A stretch of 64,000 bases of DNA from Bemisia tabaci (taxonomy: Eukaryota > Arthropoda > Insecta > Hemiptera > Aleyrodidae), in NCBI RefSeq assembly GCF_918797505.1, contig NC_092796.1:51590411-51654410 (forward strand). The letters are read 5' to 3'. A program made the translations under genes and the position numbers. Under the pieces are notes generated by a model that saw nothing but the letters and a program-made list of their open reading frames with translations, made no database searches and was not told the origin of the DNA. Numbering within the stretch: the first letter of the stretch is position 1; every line of letters begins with the position of its first letter. Below, piece after piece: positions 50,233-60,606 of the stretch.

Positions 50233-50378
50233 TGCACTCCCAAATCAGTTGCTTTGCGTAGGGAAATTTTCCCCCAGTCCTTCAAACTTTCCTACTTTAG
50301 CTTCATGTGACTTTCATTTGTTCCCGAGCGGAAAAACTTCCACGGTGGAAGCGATTTTCAACCGATTCAGAGGTACAG

Positions 50379-50450
50379 ATCGCTGTCAATGACTGGTTTC
50401 AGAGTCAAGGCGAAAGCTTCTACGCGGAAGGCATCAAGAAGCTGCCATGA
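50379..50450 (+). pseudogene. Mariner transposase C-terminal fragment (right arm)
   Basis: Reads EVQIAVNDWFQSQGES then FYAEGIKKLP and a stop, the pattern of the mariner transposase C-terminus (W-x-x-x-Q ... FY-x-x-GI-x-x-L). Its mirror copy is in the left arm. Confidence 0.65.
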
Positions 50451-51635
50451 TTATACCAGAAATATTAAAAAAGATGTGGAGACTATATCAAAAAGTAAGG
50501 TAAGGCCTACTCAATGAAAACATTAAAATTTCTTGTTACAGTGATGTATAGAGGCGATAACCCAAGTCTTCTATAATCGACTCTCCGCGCATCCTGACCC
50601 CGGAGGTGGACACGCGGCGACAGGAGGTTGTCTCAGTAAAATTAAGTTTACTCGCGAACCCCTTGACTGATTTTCAAAAACTTGAGCTTGTTTTAAAGCT
50701 TCAAGTATGTCTAATATGTGCCTTTTTACCGATTTGATTTATCTCTTTTCGTTCGGAAGATACAAGGTAGGGAAACTTACTTTTTGGATGACCCTCGTAT
50801 TTACGGAATATAAGTGTTGGTGTTCGTTAAGTTGCACCGTTAAGTTCGTTAAGTTTTGGTACGTGAATGTACTTGCCTGGAGGTGGTGGCAAAGGGTTGA
50901 AAGGCAAAAAGGGAGGCCGCGGATGTCGCCTCGATCTGCCGTTGAAAGAGGGCCTTCGTTCCAACGTCATCGAGTTCCCTCCTGCAAAGGACAATAAAAA
51001 TGAATATCCATACTCGTGAAGTATCATCAGTGTTATTCGTGAGAAAGGAGAAGTGCCCATAAAGGGCCCCCCGTGGGCCTTTGAAATCGTAAGCATACAA
51101 AAAAAATTACATGTCATACGTGACTTTTTACTACTTTTAGTTTAATGTCGTAGTTCACTTTTGAAGTCGCATCGCATGAGAAAAATAGTATTGGGTGTCA
51201 AAGGTTGGTTCTTCTCCCGTTTTCTCCTGGGAATAGGTAAGGTTCATTACACTTGCCGTGATTTCACTATGGGCGCGCAGTTGCCTGTTTTCCTTCGAAT
51301 TGGTTATTTTGTAATGTATACGGATGCTTAAAATGGGAAAGAGGTAGGGGCTCGTGAAGCTCGGGAACGGAAAACCATCAATAAGCCACCTATTTTGGTC
51401 CTTTTTTCTCCTTTTTTTCATGTGCCTTCGTCCAAGGTGGTGTCTAAAAATGAGTTCGCTCATACTTCCAGTGCGCCGAGGGAACCTTGTCCTACTTGGT
51501 CCGGATGACCTGTAGGTACGATTTATTTGCCTATGTAATGCAATTCCCCCCTGAATAAAGTTTAGCATTATGTAAACACGCAATGTAAAATTTAGAAAAT
51601 AGACGTCTTTTCAATCTCAAAGTCGAGATGTATCA

Positions 51636-51902
51636 AATGGATTGCATTTTGCAAAAATGAACCAGGAGCATTGCAATGTTGCAAAAATTGTGCAACTTCT
51701 TTTGTCTTGGGAGAAAAACCTGATTATCCATTGACAGTTTCTATCTCAGTCGCTAAAAACTGTAAATTTAAGACAAAAATTACCATGTAAATTTCATATT
51801 TTTTCATGATTTCAGTAATTTTATTGTAAAGGATGAAAATGCACAATCTTGGCATCACTGCAATGCTTCTGGTTCCTTTTTGCAAAATGCAATCCAAATG
51901 AA
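51636..51902. mobile_element. TIR element related to the 593 foldback
   Basis: TTGCATTTTGCAAAAATGAA with CAGGAGCATTGCAATG at the left is mirrored at 51855-51902. Confidence 0.7.
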
Positions 51903-52035
51903 CTTTCCCCTCCTTTTTTGAAAGAGAAGGAGAATTCGCCAAAATCGATCGATCTGCGGACAAAACTCCGCTATTTTGGCTAATATCCCGCTGGGAAAAA
52001 ATTCTGCCGGGAGAAATTAGCCCCGCTAAAAAAAA

Positions 52036-52629
52036 GAATAAAAAACAAGCAGTAAGCTCCAACGCATTCGCGTCGGAAAGCGGCTCTGGCGACGGTAGTT
52101 GTAGTCAACAATATCGAATTGCGATATATTACACGGATAAGATAGGGCTATGTCCTGTCGTAAGCGGCGACATAGAGTCGATGTCATTTCAATAATCGCC
52201 CCGATGGCCACGATAGTTGTTAAACGTTTACGGTTTCCTTGGTAACGTTTGTTTGCTATCAGCTGGTATCGAGTAATATGCCTAGGAAGCTCCAACCACT
52301 GCATTCTTCCAAAAAACCGCGAAAACTTTAAAATTCAAAATTTCAAATTTTGAACGTAAAGTACATTTTTTCCATCACGAGATTAAAGCACAGACAAGTT
52401 TTGAATTATTGACTGTATCACCATGATTCCAAAAATACACTAGACAACATAGCATTGGCTAACAATAAAACAATATGCAATAAAATAAAGTCATGACAAG
52501 GTACATAGTCGAAAATGGCGCCGATTCCCATCAACCAACGCGCGGTCTCTCCAATGTAACATGGTCCATTGATACTCCCCAGCTGGGACCGTCCGGAATA
52601 GCAGCTCTAGTGCAAGCACCAGAGCCGCT
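52036..52629 (-). repeat. Dispersed repeat, copy 2
   Basis: The longer partner of 41105-41585, inverted. No terminal repeats or coding domain recognised. Confidence 0.8.
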
Positions 52630-52730
52630 AATAAATATATATATTTATTTATTTTATATTTGTTTATAAACAGGAAGATCGGCAATGGAAATGTCAATTC
52701 CATGACAGCAACTATTCAAAAACAATACCG

Positions 52731-52870
52731 CCGCGGGATCATTTTTTTAAAACGGAATTTCGTACGTTGGGATTTTGTCTGGCGAAATTTCGTTCGCGGG
52801 ATTTTGTCCGGCGAAATTTTGTTCGCGGGATTTTTTCCGGCGAAATTTTTACGGCGGGATTATGTCTGCG
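52731..52870 (+). repeat. Minisatellite, about 31-bp unit
   Basis: Four to five units of GGGATTTTGTCCGGCGAAAT followed by TTCGTTCGC, with small differences between units. Confidence 0.8.
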
Positions 52871-53291
52871 AATCACCAAAAGCTTCTTGTATGAAACGAA
52901 TTTGGGAGCCCATATGGGCCTGCCACATGACAACTTGACGGAGAAGATGAAAAAAAATCCACATGGGATGTATTTAAAACAAAAACAATGATAAAGTAAA
53001 TGAGATAAAACCTCTAAAAACCTTTACTCTGTGAAGAGACGCGTCATCATATGGAAAAAAATCAAAAAAAAAAAAAAAAACTCGCAAAAATCGAGGCGCA
53101 GTTTTCCACAATGGTTGCAAAATTAACCGAGGCAAACATTTTTGGGAAGCTGTGCAGATGGATTTTAAAAGTGCCTCGTTGTTTTTATGTGCGAGGAGCT
53201 CATGCAGTGACGTTTTTTCAGTAGACTCCATACTCTATACTCATCACGTTTTGCGATTCAGATTTGCTACTGTTTGATCGTTCGTTTAATG

Positions 53292-53713
53292 CAACGAACT
53301 ACACCTCTAGAATGGCCGACCAGTGTTAGAGACCCGGAACGTTTTGAAGTTGATATAGGTTAGGTTTACTTGGGCTCACACAGCAGGCTGCTCTAAACCC
53401 ATGTCAGACGCTGCCCACATTTTGCCGAATATTGTTGAATAAAGTGATAGCAATGAAAAGATTGCATAATAATCGCACCTCCAAAGGTTTTCTTAACTCA
53501 AAAAATAGGAATTTTGAAAGCAAACCTCAAAAAAAATGAAAGTTTACATAGGTTGAAATTTTCACATATAATCCTTATGGGCAAGACGCAGCAGAAATGG
53601 AGATTGAGGTTAGCTATACTTGGGCTCCCACCCCCCTCCTGCCTTCAAAAACCGGCCCTTGCGCGTTACGCAGGTTTGCTATCTCGCGGCCATTCTAGAG
53701 GTGTAGTTCGTTG
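53292..53713. mobile_element. hAT-like MITE with perfect 8-bp duplication
   Basis: CAACGAACTACACCTCTAG and its complement bound 422 bp; GTTTAATG is duplicated at 53284-53291 and 53714-53721. Interior arms share ACTTGGGCTC. No ORF of note. Confidence 0.85.
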
Positions 53714-53826
53714 GTTTAATGATGCAGTCGTCTCTGAAAACCATTTTTTAGAACGTTGCTGACTCTTTAAAAAATGAAATGATCCATAGAAATATTTTTA
53801 TTGGAAGTTTTTTATTCGCTGCGACA

Positions 53827-55248
53827 CACTATGGTCCACAGACCCTATTTAACGGAACTTTAGTCAAATTTTGAAGGTGGAAAAAATTAAAGTTTGGCAC
53901 TACAGTTTTATCATACATACTCCCATGGATCGTCACCTAAGTTTTCATCGACTAATAATGATTTATAAGATTGTGACGGACCCTAACAACAGAGCGCGCG
54001 ACAGGTCTTCATTAGCTGATTGTGGGCCGCATTCGGTGGTGCGTTACAAGGTGTTTATTTTACCGAGTTACGCATCATCTATGTAAATTTTTGGGCAACA
54101 TGGTTCCACCTGGTGGCAAGTGACTTCCTTTTCACCCAGTTTCATTAATTTTGAACTGAAATTTGTATGCTTTTTAACGCTGCAAACATACGCCAAAAAA
54201 TGATAGAAATCAGTGAAATTCGTAATTTTTAGGAAGCTCCAACTTTTTTTTAATTCTAGTTAATGCTTTGCGGATTGAAAAATCTTGTTCTACATATCCT
54301 TAAGTTTAAAATGAGGCCAATTTAAATGTCGCCTTTTGTCGCCTAATGGTCGAAATGAATTTTTTTCGGAGTGCACCTCCGTGCATCAAAATGTGGAATA
54401 TTCCATGCATTTTTGGCGTTTTTGCGACTGTTAAATTTTTTATCGGTACAAAATGAAAGTATTCCGATATATTTTGATCTACTGAGTCCGAAAATGACCT
54501 TGGTTTTTTCTTATAACCTCTCACTTTTCCGAAAAAGCGACTTTTTCCCGGGAAAATGAGCAAATTTGACGTATTTTTGCCATAATTGCAATTCATGTTG
54601 ATAAATTATACTGGACCCGCGGTAAAGAGATTCTGTTATGTATATTAAGCTGCTAAATCCGAATATGACCTAGGTTTTTTTTATCACCCTCCAGTTCTCC
54701 GATAATGCCGATTTTCCCGAGCCTTTTGGGTAAAACCTTTTCCGGACTCTAAGTGTGTTAAAAATACATTTTAAAAATGATTTCGATGTGCGATACATCG
54801 ATTCTTATGCATTCTGACTTGCTAAACCCGAATATGGCCTTAGATTTTTCCTATCACCCCTCATTATCCCGGAAAATTCAATTTTCCTTGGAGAACGAGC
54901 TTTTCCGGGTAAAATCGGTTTTTCCGAAAAATTGAAGGGTAATGGACAAAAACGGAGGTCATATTCGGATTTACCGCCTAAAAATACATAAGAATAACCT
55001 AATCTCGACCGAGAGACATTTTTGTTATTATTTTTATACATGTCAAAATAGGGTGGAAAAAATCTTCAATCTTAAAAGCGCCAGAAATTACATTTGAAGT
55101 TAAGTTTCTCGGTCAGGATGTTAATATTTTGTTAAACTAAGCTGTAAAATGAAATCAGCGACCCAAAAATCATAAGATCCAACACCTTTTATGACGTTGC
55201 AGTGCATTTTCGCCTAAAGTTCCGTTAAATCCAGTCTGTGGACCATAG
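53827..55248. mobile_element. 1.4-kb TIR element with internal 175-bp repeats
   Basis: Near-terminal inverted repeats CTATGGTCCACAGAC, with TGCGACA repeated directly at both borders (53820-53826, 55249-55255). Three diverged repeats (CCGAATATGACCTAGG-like) lie about 175 bases apart at 54487, 54660 and 54829, and an inverted one at about 54950. No transposase recognised. Confidence 0.75.
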
Positions 55249-56027
55249 TGCGACATTGCTATCATTTTTGCAATTTCTGCTGAGAGTTGCTGTCTCTTTG
55301 ATTGATCGATTCAAAGTAATTACATTTAGTACAACCTACTATTTATGTAAATCGAATCCTGACGCTTCAAAGATACCTAGGGACGACCGTGCCTAAATTA
55401 CGTAACGCTCCGGGGGGGGGGGGGGGGTGTCAAAAAATCGCAAACTTAGCGTTATAAAATTTAGGAACGGTCCCCTACCTGTTTGTATTTGTTCTGACAT
55501 CTAGGCATATACAGAAGATATTATTACCTACCTGCAAATTTTATGACTTTTTATATGGGTAGCTTTTTTTCTTGAGATATCTCCATTAAATCAAACGTCA
55601 ACTAACGATAATCAATTTGACAATAAATCAATAATGCGTCATTTTCTCGACAAAGGAACGCATGTAACTGCAACCCAGTGTTGCACAATTTACGAAAACT
55701 ACACATCCCCCTCAATAATTTGGCTGTAAACGTTCTGTCCGTAATTTGGCTAATTTTTGCGTTTAATCAGAAGGAAAATTAGTGAAATTTCTAATCAGAA
55801 GCATCCGGCAGTTTCCCAATAAAAATACAATTTGTGAGGGGGTAAAATGTGTAACGTTGAAATGTAGTTACGGTTCTTGGTCTAAAATCCTACGAATTGT
55901 TGCTGCAGTGCGAACTCCAATGACAAATTCATGGAAAACAAAACACAATGATGTTGCCCCTTGTGTAGAGAATATCTTACTCGGTCAAAACAGATTCACT
56001 GTTTTGCAACTGTGGTGCCAAACTTAC

Positions 56028-56126
56028 CCTGAACTGGATTATGTACAGCCCTTCCTCTTCTCTCCCACCCGTTGGGCTGGTTTGATGAAGATGTTTGTAC
56101 CCAGCTTTGCCTCTGATACGAGCTAC
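56028..56126 (-). CDS. RING-finger gene, internal exon (99 bp)
   Basis: Acceptor ATTATTTCGACAG and donor CAGG|GTAAGTT bound a 99-base exon. Two frames are open; the phase-1 frame (SSYQRQSWVQTSSSNQPNG, then WERRGRAVHNPVQ) fits both neighbouring phase-1 exons and is preferred. The product is polar, Ser/Gln/Asn-rich, probably disordered. The following intron is 10.8 kb and filled with transposons. Confidence 0.55.
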
Positions 56127-56471
56127 CTGTCGAAATAATTGCAGCATATTAATTTAATACAGCAGCCAATTCTTTAATTTAAATGTTTTTTGTAAATTAA
56201 ACGTAGTCCGCTATAATTATAACTAAATAAACTAATTGTATATACTTATAATTACATGCTTTAAGGATTTTGGATTTAAACATTTTGTTCCCACGAGAAC
56301 TCCTGGGAAACCTAGACGGGGCAATAATTTCTCTAAAATCAACTCCCAAGTTTAATAAAAGCTGTAAGAGTCGAAGCCATCACGAAGGACATAACCCGCT
56401 TTGGGAGAGGGTTCCCTCTATATTTTGTCCTGAGACAATATCCTCAAGAGACTCCGTGTTGCTATGTACCC

Positions 56472-56636
56472 CAGTGGCGTGGCATGCTTTGCGATATATC
56501 GATTGTCCTGCCATTTAAACCTATGGTAAAGAATCGATTATCAAGGTGTTCGCAGCGAACGCCCTGACTATCGATCCTTTTCCACTGGTTTAAATGGCAT
56601 GACAATCGATACATCGCAAAGCACGCCACGCCACTG
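56472..56636. mobile_element. hAT-like palindromic MITE, copy 3
   Basis: CAGTGGCGTGGCATG to its complement. Flanks ATGTACCC and ATCTACCC form an 8-bp duplication with one mismatch, typical of hAT. Confidence 0.85.
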
Positions 56637-56850
56637 ATCTACCCTACAACGTTAAAGTTACTTACTTTGGGAACTTGATACTCAGATTTGCCTTATCATG
56701 ATTTCCGACCGAAGAGTTGAGCCATTGGTTCAGGAACCCTAATCTAATTTGCTAAAATTCTCCAAGCAAAAGTGCTCATGGTAAACCGACTGAAATAATC
56801 GAGCTACAAGCCAAAAATAAGTTAAACAAATAATATTTCAAACTGCATAG

Positions 56851-57229
56851 GCCTTGTCCACACGAGCGCGGTTCGCGGAACTTATTTCGAGGAACTTGTT
56901 CCCGGAACAAGTTTTCGGCTGAGCTAAAACTTATTCCTCCAAAACCCGAAACTTCCCCCGTACTCCGAGCTTCTACATACGTTTCTTTTGGTGTGAATTT
57001 GTTTGTTTTTGTTTATTACGTCCTTTACATGTCTTGACATTTATTTTTGTTACTTTGGCGGCCGTAATAATCTATTATTTTGCAATAATTGTATAGTTTT
57101 ATTGAAGTTCCGGTTCCAGTTCGGGCGAACTCGTGTGGACAGCATGCCTCGTTTCAAGGAATAAAGTTCCGGGAACTGAGCGGTTCGAGGAACAAGTTCC
57201 GCGAATTGCGCTCGTGTGTACAGGGCCGT
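56851..57229. mobile_element. MITE with GGCC ends
   Basis: GGCCTTGTCCACACGAGCGC and its near complement (GCGCTCGTGTGTACAGGGCC). Subterminal GGAACTTGTTCC repeats. No clear target duplication. Ends resemble those at 46009, so the two may be related. Confidence 0.75.
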
Positions 57230-57522
57230 AGGGGTGAGAAATACTAAAACACTTACAGGAAACAAAACGAAACGAACGTTTCGACCGCCAACACTGCGGT
57301 CTTCTTCAGTGCAACAGGTGGAAAATTTTACACAAACAAATTTAAAAAAAAAATATATAAAAAAACAACAAAACTATTAGCAAACTAAGTAAAGCAAAAG
57401 TGCTTACTCGGACATTCAGCTATCTGGTGAATGTGAATGGAAAATAATTTAATTTGATTTTGTGCGCAACAATTGCCTACTTGCTTTTTACAGAATCATG
57501 CACCGTAGCTGTGTCGCACGGC

Positions 57523-57756
57523 GGATCGAGTCAATCAGAGAGGCCGGACATGAAATTTTGGACTCAAACTGCAAATTTTGATGTTTATTTCGGCACATTT
57601 TAAAGTTTAAGAGTTGCATTTAGAAAATAATTTCACGAGAAAACCAATGAAGGCGTTTTTAAAACCTCAAAGAATTGTATAAACGGAGTTATAAGCGTTT
57701 AAAGTTTCCAAATTTTGTCCAACCTCCCCAATTGACTCGATCCACTGTGTGTCGTT
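57523..57756. mobile_element. MITE (CACAGTGGATCGAGTC family), copy 2
   Basis: GGCGGATCGAGTCAAT to GACTCGATCCACTGTG, interior as in the 22912 copy. It lies about 80 bases from the 57838 exon end. Confidence 0.8.
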
Positions 57757-57837
57757 GAGACGAAATCGAAGTTTTTTTCCTTTCTTGCATTACTTACATA
57801 CTCTGCACCCATGAGGAAACTCGATGCGAAAACTTAC

Positions 57838-58092
57838 CTGTATGCGGATCTACATAGTGGATGTCTTCCATGAGCCGCGGTGGACTCATTTGGATGCCGC
57901 CACCGAAATTGTCCCTGTTCAGGTTTGAGATGAATGCATCCAGCCAGTGCGGCGAGTTCGGCGTGTTGAGTCGGGATGGGTATTCGTAAGGTGTTTGTGC
58001 TGGCATGTGGTAACGTCTTTCTAACGCGGCTGGATAATTCGGGGTTCGGGTCAGCGGCTCCGGGTCCGGCAAGTTTGTCGGCGCGAAGGATC
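57838..58092 (-). CDS. RING-finger gene, internal exon (255 bp)
   Basis: Acceptor TTTGATATGATAG and a perfect donor CAG|GTAAGT bound 255 bases, phase 1 at both ends. The product is Pro/Asn/Tyr-rich (for example LPDPEPLTRTPNYPAALERR and SPHWLDAFISNLNRDN) and ends EDIHYVDPHTG. The YVDPHTG end recalls the second half of a WW domain, but the two signature Trp residues are not in place, so I do not call one. GC content is clearly above the surrounding intron, as for the other exons. Confidence 0.7.
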
Positions 58093-58222
58093 CTATCATA
58101 TCAAAGAAATTAAGTACACCAAACGCAATCCAAACACTCTTGATTATGAGACCATTGTGGTGCGAGCCTTCAGACGCGCGCCTATTGTACATATTTGACC
58201 CTGATTTTAACTGTATCTCAAG

Positions 58223-59389
58223 CACTGGGGAAAAAAAACACATTGGATCTAGAGTCTAGACTCTTGAAAACATTGACAAGGAAAAATAATCTTGATTCAA
58301 TCAAATTTAAGCTTAAATCAAAAGGAAATCCGCTCAAATTAAGAGGCTTGGTTCTTGATCTAAGCAAAAATCCGATTGAAAATCAAGAGTATTTTTTCTT
58401 GTCAATGTTTTTAAGAGTCCCCTGGTAAAAATTGGCGATAGGAGCTGCGTTTCAAAATACCATAGGAGTTCTTACAGCCGACTAAAGAAGGTTATTGAAA
58501 GTCATAAAGCTGGCTGTAGAAAGCGGAGCAAATCATATATCCGGGCTATACGAAGCTATAAAAAAGTATACAGTCGGGCTATAGTTCCTATCGCCGGGCT
58601 TTACACTTTATCGCCATTGGCTATAAAAGGCTATAAGAAATTGTGTAGAAATTCATGTGCTTTGGAAATCATTAAGTTTGATACGGAACTACCTTAATAT
58701 TTACAAAACACACATTGTATTTTCCTTTAAAACATATTTTTTTTCATAAATTAAAATGAGAATTATCTATACAAAGTGTGCAAACATTTCAAAATCATGA
58801 GTTAAAAAACGCTAACTCCGCAAGATTAAATATTAGAGCCTAACATAAAGCGGAGCGGCGACGCACTGGCGCCTACAAACCTAACAGAGATACTTCACGC
58901 ATTGCGCAATGCGTGAAGTATCCCTGTTAGGTTTGTAGGCGCTAATGCGCGTTTCGCGCTCTCTACCCGCCCGCCGCGCCGCAGCGTGCCACGGCGTCTG
59001 AAGCAACTATTTCACACCAGAGGTATTGCACGGTATCATAAGAAATTGAAGACGCTCCAACATATTAAGAATGACATGCATCCTTCAAAAGTACAGAACA
59101 TTCCTCGCAAAATAAATCAAGATACTACGGCACAAAAATAGAGCGGTGGTCCAAAAACTAACTAAGTCCTAGTATCGCGTATTTCGTGACGTTTAGCATA
59201 AACTTTATCGTCTGGCTGTTGCTTTGTCGCCATCGGCTATAAAAGGCTAAAAGAAATTGTACAGCCGGCTACAGAAGCTATTGGAAATCTTACAGCCGGC
59301 TTCAGGTCTATGGTATTTTGGAACACAGATTCTACTGCCTATTTGTACCAGGGTCTGGACTCTAGATCCAATGTGCTTTTTTTTTCCAA
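58223..59389. mobile_element. Family A MITE, copy 5, split by a family B element
   Basis: The left part runs 58223-58419 and the remaining right end 59354-59389; between them a family B element (58420-59353) is inserted. Both halves match the family A consensus in order. It lies in the intron between the 59979 and 57838 RING-gene exons. Confidence 0.85.
58420..59353. mobile_element. Family B element, copy 2 (nested)
   Basis: CCCTGGTAAAAATTGGC at the left end and a diverged complement (TGTACCAGGG) at the right; TC flanks both sides. Long inverted arms are rich in TATAGCCGGCTGTA-type repeats; the centre has a 76-bp palindrome (58868-58943). No transposase. Confidence 0.85.
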
Positions 59390-59882
59390 GGAGGGAGTTA
59401 CATTTTGTAGAAATAATAAATAAGATGCCATGATATCAAGCCAAAGCTTGGTTTGATTTTTGCTGAAAACCTCGTTTGCATTGGTGTTTACTGAGCTATT
59501 CAGTGCAGTATGGAGATCTGATTAGATATGGTGGACTCAGAAAATTCGAACGTCCTTCGGAGGGAGACATCGGAGTGCCAAAGTTGATAGTACCCGAGTT
59601 TAAGAAAAGATAAAAAAGTTTTCATTTTCATTTTTTGCAACGTTCCTTTTAAAAACTTTCATGAATATTTCTGCCGAGCAGGACGCTCTTCCTAGTACAA
59701 ATCAAATATTATAGTTTTTCCTCAAAAATACAACATTTCTCTATGTTGGGTTTGCACACTTACGGCCTTAAGAGCCCCATGTATAAGGCCGAAAACTGGG
59801 GAACCAATCAGAGAAAGGCACAGATATGACAAGACTCACCATATAAATAAGGTACCCACTCCCCACTGTTGGAGTGTTGGGG

Positions 59883-59887
<5 letters not shown>

Positions 59888-59925
<38 letters not shown>
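59888..59925. repeat. Homopolymer runs
   Basis: A T-run of about 38 here; others are A at 5288-5320, T at 37035-37071, A at 28080-28104 and A at 63343-63371. Length is prone to assembly error. Confidence 0.7.
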
Positions 59926-59927
<2 letters not shown>

Positions 59928-59978
59928 AATTTCAATACGGTCAATAAAATAAGTGGCTATGAATGAAAAAAAAATCAC

Positions 59979-60034
59979 CTGAATTAAAACGGCTTAAATC
60001 GCTCCTCCCGGGCCGTCTTCCTCTACTCCGTGAC
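59979..60034 (-). CDS. RING-finger gene, candidate upstream micro-exon
   Basis: A 56-base GC-rich island in AT-rich DNA, bounded by AAATTTACAG and CAG|GTGATT. Only one frame is open (SRSRGRRPGRSDLSRFNS); it ends in phase 1, which joins correctly to the exon at 58092. It starts in phase 2. Basic, Arg/Ser-rich peptide. Supported by splice signals, phase and composition only. Exons further 5' must lie beyond the window or be unrecognised. Confidence 0.35.
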
Positions 60035-60606
60035 CTGTAAATTTTTCGAAGCAGTGTTTCAGTCACGAACAGAGTGAACAAGAGGGGGAGTGGTGAAAGG
60101 GGGTAGTTAAAAATTCCTCCAAGACCTCAAAAATCTAGAATTTGAGTTTCTTTGTCCATGAGAAGACATCAGAAGCAGAGTCACATGTAAGGAAATCTCA
60201 ACATTTGTATGCAGTTTTTCATTCAACGAATGTAGGTTTATTAGATGTTACAAATGTACTCAAGTTGTTTTTTAAAAACAAAATTTTTTAAGTAAAAGTA
60301 ACACATCTCACACGATAATTTGTAGCAGATTTTTTTGCTCACAAACAATCCACTCTAGGTGCCTAAATTTAAGAAAAATTACATTTTTCGATTTTTAATA
60401 TTTTCCGGCAATTTGGAGTTGGAAGTCAACTATAAAACCTTGTTTCTTTATACAATATGAAGAAGAAAATCTAAATGCAATTTTTATCTACGAAGGTGTC
60501 AAAAGCAATCGTCTCTGTAAATTACATTCTTGGGCACATTATCGGAATTTTACTCAATAGATTTACTTGTTGATATGATCTTAAAGATGCAAAAAATAAC
60601 TCTGTT

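Larger units (their letters stand above)
48772..50797. mobile_element. Mariner-derived palindrome (outer element)
   Basis: Ends CGAGGGTCATCCAAAAAG in inverted orientation, flanked by TA (48770-48771, 50798-50799). The two arms (48772-48854 plus 49869-50235, and 50340-50797) are inverted copies that each carry the same mariner transposase C-terminal fragment. A second element (48855-49868) is inserted in the left arm. It lies in the 10.8-kb RING-gene intron. Confidence 0.85.
45631..56027. other. Large transposon-rich intron of RING-finger gene
   Basis: Besides the elements listed, 46690-47790, 47940-48760, 50800-51630 and 55260-56027 show nothing I can define. A G-run follows a TTACGTAA palindrome near 55398-55427. 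Confidence 0.5.

Noticed and set aside
55782..56138. 118-codon plus-strand frame
   Set aside because: It starts at GTG and is antisense to a better-supported minus-strand exon (56028-56126) with both splice sites.
57838..58092. WW domain suggested by YVDPHTG
   Set aside because: The two conserved Trp residues and the second-strand pattern are not present in the joined exons.
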